The notes below the pieces were generated by a model. The model made no database searches and was not told the origin of the DNA. It worked only from the letters and a program-made list of their open reading frames with translations. Positions 17,851 to 25,428 of a stretch of DNA of 64,000 bases are shown here, one piece after another. The DNA is from Novosphingobium sp. Fuku2-ISO-50. Lineage in GTDB: Bacteria; Pseudomonadota; Alphaproteobacteria; Sphingomonadales; Sphingomonadaceae. The stretch lies in the NCBI RefSeq assembly GCF_001519055.1, contig NZ_KQ954290.1:5997-69996 (forward strand), written 5' to 3'. Position 1 is the stretch's first letter, and every line of letters starts with the position of its first letter. The position numbers and the translations under genes are program-made.

Positions 17851-19787
17851 AGCGCGATGCCGTCACGCTTGGCGTTGCGCTGGGCCTGTGGCTGGCGCCG
17901 GTTGCCGCGGCCCGCGCCGCCGAAGCCTGGCCTCCGGCTGAGGGAGCCGGGCCGTGCGCGGTGTCGGTCGAACGCGATGTGCCTGCGGTCATGCGCGACG
18001 GCGTGACGCTGAAGGCAGACATCTATCGCCCGAAATCGACCGAACCGGTGCCGGTCATCCTGATGCGCACCCAATACGGCAAGACGAGCGCGCAAGTGCG
18101 CCCGGCCCGGTTCCAGTCGCCGTCGTGGTATGCCTCGCACTGCTATCTGGTGGTGATTCAGGATATTCGCGGCCAATATGCGTCGGGCGGAACGTTCTAT
18201 GAATATGCGCATGATCGCGATGACGGGTACGACACTATCGAATGGGCCGCTCGCCTGCCCGGAGCCAATGGCCGGGTCGGCATGTACGGTTCGTCCTATG
18301 TCGGCGCGACGCAGTGGCTGGCCGCGACGGCATCGCCCCCTTCGCTGAAAACGATCGTGCCCTCGAATACCGCCTCGGACTATTACGAAGGCTGGACTTA
18401 CGAGAACGGGGCTTTCCGGCTGGGCTTCATCCTGCCCTGGATGCTCGAAACGATTGCCCAGAGCGCGGCGCACAACCGTGGCGATGTCGCCCTGGCTGAA
18501 CAGATGAAGATCGATTATCGGCAAGCGGCGCGCTGGATGCAAAGCCATCCTTATGACCAGATGCCGCCGCTTCATCCGGACGATCCGGCCGTGGCGTCCT
18601 ATTTCTTCGATGCGTTGCGCCATCCCACGCGGGACGATTACTGGAAGGCGCTGGCGATCGCCGGGCACTACGATGCAGTCAAGGTTCCGGTGCTTGCTTT
18701 CGAAGGCTGGTACGACAGCTTTCTGACCGGCGCCTTGAACAACTTTACCGGCATGATCGCCCATGGCGGCAACGCCCAGGCCCGCGCCGGGCAGCGCATC
18801 GTGATCGGACCATGGGAACATCTCGGCTGGGGACGTCCGACCAGCCCGGTCAGCCCCCGTCTTGCCAACCTTGGGCCGGGCGCCGACAGTCCCGTCAATC
18901 CGCTGACCCTGGCCTGGTTCGACCATTTCCTGAAAGGCATCGACAATGGGGTGAATACCGGCCCGCGTGTCGATTACTATCGGCTGGGCAGCAACGACTG
19001 GCACAGCGCGTCGGCCTGGCCCTTGCCCGGCACGGCGTTCCAGCGTTGGTATCTGGCAAGCGCCGGACACGCTGCGACGCTTGGCGGCGACGGCGCGCTG
19101 ATCCCGCAGGCGATCGCGGGCAAAGTCGAAGGCCCCGATGCCGGAAACGAAATGGGCAGCGCCGCGATCGAGGGACGAGCGCAAGCCGCCACCGACGAAT
19201 ACCTGTACGATCCGCGCAACCCGGTGCCCAGCATGGGCGGGCATTCGTGCTGTTCGTGGACGGGCACCGCGCAAGGCCAGTTCGATCAGTCACCGATCGA
19301 GCAGCGCCCCGATGTGCTGGTCTATACGAGCGCGCCGCTGACCGCGCCGCTGGACGTGACCGGGCCGGTCAATGTCACGCTTTCGGCCAGCTCCGATGCC
19401 GTCGATACCGATTTTACGGCGAAGTTGATCGACGTCTATCCCGACGGGACGGCTGTGAACCTCGCCAACGGCATTCAGCGGGCAAGCTATCGCGACAGCG
19501 TCGAAAAACCCACGCCGATCGAACCGGGGCGCGTCTATACGTATACGATCCATCTCTGGCCGGTAAGCAACCTGTTCCATCCCGGGCACCGGTTGCGCGT
19601 TGAAATCTCGTCGAGCGATTTTCCGCAATTCGATCCCAACCCGAACACGGGCAAGACTTTCGCCACGACCACCGACGCAAAGATCGCCCACCAGACGATC
19701 CATCACGGGGCCGCGCACTTGTCCTACATTACCCTTCCGGTCGTGCCGCAGGGCCAGGATGGCGCGCCCGCCGCGCCGCAGCGCTGA
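17847..19787 (+). CDS. Secreted CocE/NonD family hydrolase
   Basis: A 646-residue exported member of the X-Pro dipeptidyl-peptidase (S15)/cocaine esterase family. Signal peptide residues 1-24 (ending ARAAEA). The serine nucleophile is about Ser150 in GMYGSSYVGATQW; the acid is in FEGWYDSF and the histidine in GPWEHLGWG. The C-terminal jelly-roll domain (PDVLVYTSAPLTAPLDVTGP) is typical of CocE and glutaryl-7-ACA acylase-like enzymes. They hydrolyse esters or amides with small acyl groups. Here it follows the receptor and an esterase, suggesting stepwise periplasmic removal of acyl groups from the imported molecule. Substrate unknown. Confidence 0.85.
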   Translation: MKRDAVTLGVALGLWLAPVAAARAAEAWPPAEGAGPCAVSVERDVPAVMRDGVTLKADIYRPKSTEPVPVILMRTQYGKTSAQVRPARFQSPSWYASHCYLVVIQDIRGQYASGGTFYEYAHDRDDGYDTIEWAARLPGANGRVGMYGSSYVGATQWLAATASPPSLKTIVPSNTASDYYEGWTYENGAFRLGFILPWMLETIAQSAAHNRGDVALAEQMKIDYRQAARWMQSHPYDQMPPLHPDDPAVASYFFDALRHPTRDDYWKALAIAGHYDAVKVPVLAFEGWYDSFLTGALNNFTGMIAHGGNAQARAGQRIVIGPWEHLGWGRPTSPVSPRLANLGPGADSPVNPLTLAWFDHFLKGIDNGVNTGPRVDYYRLGSNDWHSASAWPLPGTAFQRWYLASAGHAATLGGDGALIPQAIAGKVEGPDAGNEMGSAAIEGRAQAATDEYLYDPRNPVPSMGGHSCCSWTGTAQGQFDQSPIEQRPDVLVYTSAPLTAPLDVTGPVNVTLSASSDAVDTDFTAKLIDVYPDGTAVNLANGIQRASYRDSVEKPTPIEPGRVYTYTIHLWPVSNLFHPGHRLRVEISSSDFPQFDPNPNTGKTFATTTDAKIAHQTIHHGAAHLSYITLPVVPQGQDGAPAAPQR

Positions 19788-19811
19788 GGCGTCTTGCGTT
19801 GCCGGACCGGT

Positions 19812-20786
19812 TTACGGCCTGACCCGGACCACGAAGGCGCCGGAGGGTTGGCGTTGCACGTCGACCGGCAACACCGCCGACAGGGTATCGAGAAACGCGG
19901 GGATCTCTTTCGCGCGAAAGGCTGCGGTCACGCGCAGATCGCCAATGGCGGGTGACGCAAGCTGAACCCCCGGCGCGTAATAGCGATTGATGTCGGAGGC
20001 GAGGTCTGCCAGCCGCACGTTCTCGAACACCAGCGGTCCCGCACGGTCTTGCGACAGCAGCGGCAGATTCCTTGCCGACGCCGCGCTGACGATGACGGGG
20101 TCTGCGGCGTAGAGCGGGATTTCCGCGCGCTCGCCGGAGCGAAGCAGTCGGTCGGGGGCCTTGCTTTCCCGTCTGCGGGTTTGCACCAGTCCCTCGACGA
20201 CTTCGACCTGCACCGAGGCGGCGCCCAGGTTGACGTTGAAGCGCGTACCGATATCGCGCACTTCCGATGCCCCGGCATCCACCACGAACGGGCGCCCGGC
20301 CATGTGACGCACATTGAACAGCGCTTCACCGTCGACCAGCGCAACCCGTCGTTCGTTCGCCGAATAGTGCACCCTGAGCGATGAATGCGCGCCCAGGATG
20401 ACGGTGCTGCCATCGGAAAGGGTAATGGCGCGCGCCTGCCCGATAGCGGTGGCGAAGCGCTGATCGTGCAAAGACGGCAGGATCGCGACCACGACCGCCG
20501 CTGCGGCAGCAACCGCCGCCAGCCCGACCGCGATCAGCGTTTTGCGCGCTTTCGCGCCCGATCGGGCCGGGGCGGAACACAAGTCCGCAAGTTCGGGGAG
20601 CGCAGGAATATCCTGCCATGTGCGAAGAACGGCGCGGTAGGCGGCGGCGTGGCGCGGGTCAGCGTTGATCCACGCATCGAAGTCCGCCTGCCCGTGCGTG
20701 CCGAGCTCGCCACTTTCCACCCGGACGAGCCATGCGCAGGCCTCATCGTCGATAGTGTCGCGCATGGTGGGCATCGACCGGCTCAT
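19812..20786 (-). CDS. FecR-type anti-sigma factor/sensor
   Basis: A 324-residue inner-membrane regulator. Residues about 1-60 form the cytoplasmic anti-sigma part (DUF4880: ACAWLVRVESGELG, then FDAWINADPRHAAAYRAVLR). A membrane helix is at about 88-105 (LIAVGLAAVAAAAAVVVAIL). The FecR domain follows (ITLSDGSTVILGAHSSLRVHY) and the C-terminus is an STN-like module (FENVRLADLASDINRYYAP). The start at 20786 overlaps the stop of the sigma gene by 4 bases; the longer open frame upstream is not used. It should receive the ligand signal from the FecA-type receptor at 14249-16831 and control the sigma factor. Confidence 0.9.
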   Translation of the reverse strand: MSRSMPTMRDTIDDEACAWLVRVESGELGTHGQADFDAWINADPRHAAAYRAVLRTWQDIPALPELADLCSAPARSGAKARKTLIAVGLAAVAAAAAVVVAILPSLHDQRFATAIGQARAITLSDGSTVILGAHSSLRVHYSANERRVALVDGEALFNVRHMAGRPFVVDAGASEVRDIGTRFNVNLGAASVQVEVVEGLVQTRRRESKAPDRLLRSGERAEIPLYAADPVIVSAASARNLPLLSQDRAGPLVFENVRLADLASDINRYYAPGVQLASPAIGDLRVTAAFRAKEIPAFLDTLSAVLPVDVQRQPSGAFVVRVRP

Positions 20787-21346
20787 TCTGCACCCTCCGC
20801 CGCGTGCAGGGCGCGTTGACACAAGGCGATCGCTTCGGCCAGCCGCATTTTCACCAAAGTGGGCGAACATCCGAGCGAACGGGCGATCTCGGCGCAATTC
20901 ATGCCGTGGATGCGGTTCATGATCAGCACGTTCCGACGCCGCTCGTCCATGCTGCGGATGGCATGATCGATAATTGCGAGGCGTTCCTTTGCCAACAGGA
21001 CGCGTTCGGCAGTCAGATCGTCAGCCTCTGGCCCCAGTTTTTCGACCGACTGCACGTGCGCCCTGCGGATTTTCTGGGCGCGATGGTGATCGAGAATGAA
21101 ATTGCGGGCGGAACGGCGCAGGAAAGCGATCGGATCGACAATCTCTCGCCAGCTTTCCAATCGGGCGAAACGTTCGAATGCGGCGTGCATGGCGTCTTCG
21201 GGATCGGGCGGCCCTTTGCCGAAATGGCGTTCGAGATAGTGGCGGATGGCCACGCTGTACCGTCGGTAAAGCGCCTCGATTTCGTTCGTGTCGCGTTCTC
21301 CCGGTGCAGAAGCGGTATGGTCGGAACCGGGCGTCACGCGGAACAT
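20783..21346 (-). CDS. ECF sigma factor, FecI-like
   Basis: A 187-residue extracytoplasmic-function sigma factor. Region 2 covers about 25-95 (YRRYSVAIRHYLERHFGKGP, then FLRRSARNFILDHHR), and region 4 about 125-180 (LVLIMNRIHGMNCAEIARSL is the helix-turn-helix region, read as NVLIMNRIHGMNCAEIA). It directs RNA polymerase to the receptor/esterase genes under FecR control. It is translationally coupled to fecR-like. The Fur-type site that usually controls FecI was not recognised upstream. Confidence 0.88.
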   Translation of the reverse strand: MFRVTPGSDHTASAPGERDTNEIEALYRRYSVAIRHYLERHFGKGPPDPEDAMHAAFERFARLESWREIVDPIAFLRRSARNFILDHHRAQKIRRAHVQSVEKLGPEADDLTAERVLLAKERLAIIDHAIRSMDERRRNVLIMNRIHGMNCAEIARSLGCSPTLVKMRLAEAIALCQRALHAAEGAE

Positions 21347-21743
21347 TGCCCCCGGGCTGTGGCGTCAGTCAACGGCGCCCCTGCACGCGTCTGCGCGACA
21401 GGACGGGCTGCAGAGCGGGGCCGTGTCCGGCCGGATCCGAGGCTGAACGAGTGGGGAGGCAATTCCTGGCGCCTAACAACATGATCGAATCTGTCTTTTG
21501 AGGGGCGCGGGCGACGAACTCAAACGCTTTGTTTTGTTGCTCCTGTTGGGAAACCTCAAGCGCGCATGACCGGAGACCGCAATCCGGATATCTGCCCGCC
21601 AGCCGTCTGCTGCAATCTTCGTCGGTCTCATTCGGCCCTTGCCGAAATATCCGTCCATGCAGGCGCATCACCGCAGACTGCAAGCTCGATATCCGCCGCT
21701 GTGTCGCCGGGCGCCGGCGCACTTCCGATGGCGCCCGCGACAG
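21347..21743. other. Intergenic region upstream of the sigma factor
   Basis: This 397-base stretch carries no recognised gene. A minus-strand frame runs through it but shows no family features. It should contain the sigma-factor promoter; I see no obvious palindrome. Confidence 0.5.
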
Positions 21744-22148
21744 TCAGCCGCCCGGTCCGATCGGCGGCAGGATGTCCTTGAACATCAGTTGGATAAGCTG
21801 TTTGCCTACACCGGTTGACCAGTCCTGCGCCCATTCGGAAATGAGCGTGTTGGCGCACGTAAAGGCCACCCCCGCTTCGGCCATGCGCTGACGCGCGGTC
21901 CATTCCGACAGCTCGAACGGCGAACCGGAAATGTCGAGCACGGCCTGGACCTGATAGCCCGCGCGGACGGCATCGATCGCCGGAAAGATCAGGCAGACAT
22001 CGGTGGTGACGCCGCCTATCGCGATCTGCTTGCGCCCGGTGCGTTCGATCGCTTCGCGAAATGCCGGGTCGCCCCACGCATTGACAATGCCCTGCCGCTT
22101 GACCCGCGCGGCGAAGGCATCGGGCACGATATCCTTGAATTCACTCAC
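21744..22148 (-). pseudogene. 5'-truncated isochorismatase-family hydrolase
   Basis: About 134 codons remain of a YcaC-like cysteine hydrolase (usual length about 200). The catalytic cysteine is present in IAIGGVTTDVCLIFPAIDAV, and AGYQVQAVLDISGSP and MAEAGVAFTCAN fit the C-terminal half. The N-terminal third with the catalytic aspartate (a LLLIDHQ-type strand) is missing: at 22145-22148 the sequence changes to the tail of a transposase gene read on the other strand. The remaining ATG (MSEFKDIVPD) arises at the junction. The protein should be inactive. Confidence 0.7.
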
Positions 22149-22298
22149 AAGACGCTGCGCGTTACCCCGGCAATGGCGGCAGGGATCACTGATCGCCTTT
22201 GGTCGCTGGAAGACATTGTGGCCAAGATCGACGCGATGGCGCCGGAGCCCAAGCCGCGCGGGCCGTACAAAAAGCGCAACGCCGAAAATTCAAACTGA
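22146..22298 (+). mobile_element. Transposase C-terminal remnant, IS1-family-like
   Basis: Fifty codons (HKTLRVTPAMAAGITDRLWS, then LEDIVAKIDAMAP and RGPYKKRNAENSN before a TGA) match the C-terminus of the IS1-like transposases frequent in sphingomonads. The rest of the element is absent. Its left side joins the broken isochorismatase gene, and its 3' end (22286-22305) is similar to a lone sequence at 6741-6760. The 250 bases between here and the tannase gene hold no recognised gene, only a short unassigned + frame. Confidence 0.65.
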
Positions 22299-22549
22299 GA
22301 CACTACCCACTTTCCCGAACACGGTGACATGATCGCCAGCTTCGTGGACAGCGTGCAGTTCGCGAACGGCGAAAAGATGGCGCAGATCGTGGAATCCGAA
22401 GCGCACGAAATCGGGCTTTTGCTGTGCCGGCTTTCGTGCCGATCCACATTCTTGGCACAAGCATAATGAAACGAAACCGGGCTTGCCTATCAAGCGCAGC
22501 CGCGATCCTCATCTTCAGTTCGGCGATGATCCGGTCGCGCAAGGGCTGC

Positions 22550-24304
22550 TCAACGCTGTGCGGCATGCCCGGACTTTACACTGCCCGACTTGGCACAGGC
22601 AAAGTTGGCCGCATCTTCAAGCGAGCCGCGGCCCTTGTAGTGCGCATGGCCGGGCCATGGGCAGAGCGGGCGCGTGCGCCCCGGCCAAGGGGTCTGCGGC
22701 CCGGCTTGCGCGGGAATGCTGTCGGGAGCGCGCCCCTTTTCGACCCAGGTGACCAGAGCGGAAAAGGCATCGAAGTGATCGGTGGCCGGACCGCCCACGC
22801 AATGGTTCATCCCCGGAACCGGAAAAACCCGCACAAAACCGGCCGCCTTGCCCCCGGCGCGCGCATTCACCCTGTCCCACCACGACACCGTATCGCGCAA
22901 TGAAAAAACCGGATCGGCCGCGCCATGCGGAACGATAAGGCGGCCCCCACGCGCCGCGAAAGCGCCCAGATCGGCGGAATGGGCCGAACTGTCCTGCCAG
23001 GCGGAACGATCGAAACCACCGCCTGTGGCATATATCCGCCGCCCGTCGCGTTCGATCGAAAACGCCAGTTGCGCATCAAGCAACGATTGGGGATCGCCGG
23101 CCACTGCGGTTGGCGGAACGGAGAACACCGTGTTGAGCGAGGCTCCGCCAAGCACGATATTGAGCGCGGGAACCTTGCCGTCGGGCGAGCCCAGTTTCCA
23201 GATGCTCCAGCCCGGCGACGCGAGGCCCGGATCCCACGGCCACGAGGCATAGAACGGTCTCCCGTCGGCCCCTTTGCCTCCGGCCATCAGGCGCAGCACG
23301 GCATCGATCTGATCCCCGGAAAGGCACCCGCCATCCTGACCGGGCGCGCAATGCAACGCCTCCAGCCGGGGCCGCACCCGCGCCGTGGTGCAGGCCGCCG
23401 TATCCGACACGATCCCGTCGCGCGCGCCGTCGAGCCCGTCGCAAGCGGCCTTGATCGCTCCGCCGACCAGATCGAGCTGGGCAAGGCTGAACGCCTTGTC
23501 GAAATCGGCAAAGGCCGGGTTTGCCCCCGCAGCATGCGGCGCGAGCGCGGCCAGAACCTGTACCTGAAACGCCTCTTCGACTGCCGCTCGCGGCAGGGCA
23601 AAGCCAGGCGCTGCCGCGATGATCCCGTCGAACAGATCGGGGTGCTGCTGGGCCAGCACCATGCCTTCCTCACCCCCCTTGGAACAGCCGACAAAATAGG
23701 AATAGCGGATCGGTTGCCTGTAATAGGCGGCGATGATCGCCCGTGCGGCACGAGTCACCGGCGCGAGCGAGGCATGGCCATAGTCGGCGCGCGCCTGCGG
23801 ATCGAAGCCGAAGGCCGTCGCGCCGCCGCGCGCGGGATTGCTGTTGAGCGCATTGCTGTGTCCCGAATCCTGGCTGAGCACGGCATAGCCCAAAGCCAGC
23901 GCAGGCTTTTGCGCCGGATCGTCGCGATTGAACCCGACCGGCCCCAGCGCATCGCCGATGTCTCCGTTCGAGCCGCCGCCTCCCTGAAAGAAGAAGCGCC
24001 CGTTCCAGGCATCCGGCAGGCGCATGTGAAAGCGCACGGCATAGTGCTGGCCATCGACGCCGGTGTGTTCGTGCATGATCCCGAACAGTTCGCAATGGGC
24101 CGGGATCGTCTGGTCGCCCGGCTGATGCTGCGCGCGCTCGATCCGCGTTCCCGCCTCGGGCCATGTCACCGGGATCGTGGCGCTGCAGGTCTGCGGCGCC
24201 ATCGCGCCGCTTGCGCTATCGACTTGCGCCATCACGGCGACCGGGATCAGACAGCCCAGCGCAAACCCCGCCGCACCCAACGCACGCCGTGCCAATACCA
24301 GCAT
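22550..24304 (-). CDS. Tannase/feruloyl esterase family protein
   Basis: A 584-residue exported esterase of the tannase family, which hydrolyses galloyl or feruloyl esters. Signal peptide to about residue 26 (ending VAVMAQ). The nucleophile is Ser208 in FVGCSKGGEEGM, preceded by Cys207 that pairs with the cysteine in VPGMNHC next to the catalytic histidine, the CS-D-HC motif of this family. FFFQGGGGSNG is the oxyanion region. The ATG at 24304 has GGGAGA upstream; the open frame continues 75 codons further without family features. It is third in the receptor-esterase-tannase unit transcribed leftward from 27783. Confidence 0.88.
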   Translation of the reverse strand: MLVLARRALGAAGFALGCLIPVAVMAQVDSASGAMAPQTCSATIPVTWPEAGTRIERAQHQPGDQTIPAHCELFGIMHEHTGVDGQHYAVRFHMRLPDAWNGRFFFQGGGGSNGDIGDALGPVGFNRDDPAQKPALALGYAVLSQDSGHSNALNSNPARGGATAFGFDPQARADYGHASLAPVTRAARAIIAAYYRQPIRYSYFVGCSKGGEEGMVLAQQHPDLFDGIIAAAPGFALPRAAVEEAFQVQVLAALAPHAAGANPAFADFDKAFSLAQLDLVGGAIKAACDGLDGARDGIVSDTAACTTARVRPRLEALHCAPGQDGGCLSGDQIDAVLRLMAGGKGADGRPFYASWPWDPGLASPGWSIWKLGSPDGKVPALNIVLGGASLNTVFSVPPTAVAGDPQSLLDAQLAFSIERDGRRIYATGGGFDRSAWQDSSAHSADLGAFAARGGRLIVPHGAADPVFSLRDTVSWWDRVNARAGGKAAGFVRVFPVPGMNHCVGGPATDHFDAFSALVTWVEKGRAPDSIPAQAGPQTPWPGRTRPLCPWPGHAHYKGRGSLEDAANFACAKSGSVKSGHAAQR

Positions 24305-24345
24305 GTCACTCTCCCTTTGCACGGCATGACCCTCGCCTGAAACGA

Positions 24346-25377
24346 TCACGCGGTCTTGCCGACAATCGCAAGGCGTTCTTCCCACTGCATCGCAAGCTTC
24401 GGCCACTGCCCTGCCGTGCCGTTCGCCGGGCCGATTCCAAATCCGTGCCCACCTTCGCCAAACAAGTGCATTTCCGGAAATTTCCCCTGCCTGCCAAGCG
24501 CTTCGGCAAATTTCATGGTGTTCGGCCACGGAACGGCCGGATCATCCAGAGCATGGGCCATGAACACCGGGGGCGTCGTGCCATCGACATGGTCGGCAGG
24601 CGAGCGCCGCGAGATCACCTGCGCATCGGGCGCTGCGCCCAGCAGTCGCTGTGCCGACAGCGCATGGGACAACGGCCCGTCCACCGCAATCACCGGATAG
24701 ATCAGGATGCCGCAACGCGGCCTGGCGCTGAGCGTGTCGAGCGAGTCGACCGGCGGCTGCAGCACCTGGGCATGATCGGTCAGCAGGCTGGCGGCGAGAT
24801 GACCACCGGCGGAAAATCCGACCACCCCCGTCGATTCCGGGTCGAACCCGTCGATCCCGGCGCGCGACCGGATCACGCGCATTGCGCGCTGCGCATCGCA
24901 CAAGGGCACGTCATAGGGCCGCGCCCAGCCCTCGCCCGGCAGGCGATAAGTCAGAACGAAGACGGTATAGCCGCGCTCGGTGAACACGCGCGCGACATCG
25001 GTGCCCTCGTTGCGGATAGAAACAAACGTGTAGGCCCCGCCCGGGATCACCAGAACCGCCCGGCCATTGGACCGTTGCGGCCTGAACAGATGCAGATCGG
25101 GCTGCACCACGCCATTGAGAAATGTGGCGGGCCAATCGGCGCCGCGCGGCACGCGATGCGCCACATGATCGGGCGCCGCGCCCGGCCAGAGCGCTATCCG
25201 CGCGGCGGATTGCCATTCGTGCGGAATCGGGCCGCCGCCAAACGGGATTTGCAGCGGGTCAATGCCTGCTTCGCGCGCGTCAGCCATGCCCAGCCCCACA
25301 GCGGAGAACCCGACCGTCGTGCCCAGCGATGATTTCAGAAATTCGCGGCGTTTCCACGTCAATGTCTGCTCCCGCAC
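24346..25377 (-). CDS. Exported alpha/beta hydrolase, acetyl esterase-like
   Basis: A 343-residue carbohydrate-esterase-like hydrolase with a twin-arginine-type leader (KRREFLKSSLGTTVGFSAVG). The oxyanion loop is VLVIPGGAYTF and the serine nucleophile is in VVGFSAGGHLAASLL; the histidine is in FGEGGHGFG. Related enzymes (BD-FAE, acetylxylan esterase group) remove acetyl or feruloyl groups from plant glycans. It lies 41 bases before the tannase gene and 51 after the receptor, in one operon, so it probably helps deacylate the compound taken up by that receptor. Confidence 0.83.
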   Translation of the reverse strand: MREQTLTWKRREFLKSSLGTTVGFSAVGLGMADAREAGIDPLQIPFGGGPIPHEWQSAARIALWPGAAPDHVAHRVPRGADWPATFLNGVVQPDLHLFRPQRSNGRAVLVIPGGAYTFVSIRNEGTDVARVFTERGYTVFVLTYRLPGEGWARPYDVPLCDAQRAMRVIRSRAGIDGFDPESTGVVGFSAGGHLAASLLTDHAQVLQPPVDSLDTLSARPRCGILIYPVIAVDGPLSHALSAQRLLGAAPDAQVISRRSPADHVDGTTPPVFMAHALDDPAVPWPNTMKFAEALGRQGKFPEMHLFGEGGHGFGIGPANGTAGQWPKLAMQWEERLAIVGKTA

Positions 25378-25387
25378 GAAAGCCCGT

Positions 25388-25414
25388 GCTCCGTCCGTGC
25401 CACCCGGACGGAGC
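25388..25414. other. Intercistronic hairpin after the TonB receptor gene
   Basis: GCTCCGTCCG and CGGACGGAGC form a 10-base perfect stem with a 7-base loop. It lies between the receptor stop and the hydrolase start and lacks a U-run on the minus strand, so it resembles an mRNA-stabilising or attenuating hairpin rather than a full terminator. Confidence 0.6.
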
Positions 25415-25428
25415 TTGTCGGCAGATGA

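Noticed and set aside
17499..19274. A 591-codon minus-strand open frame
   Set aside because: It is antisense to the esterase and CocE-type genes; no family features.
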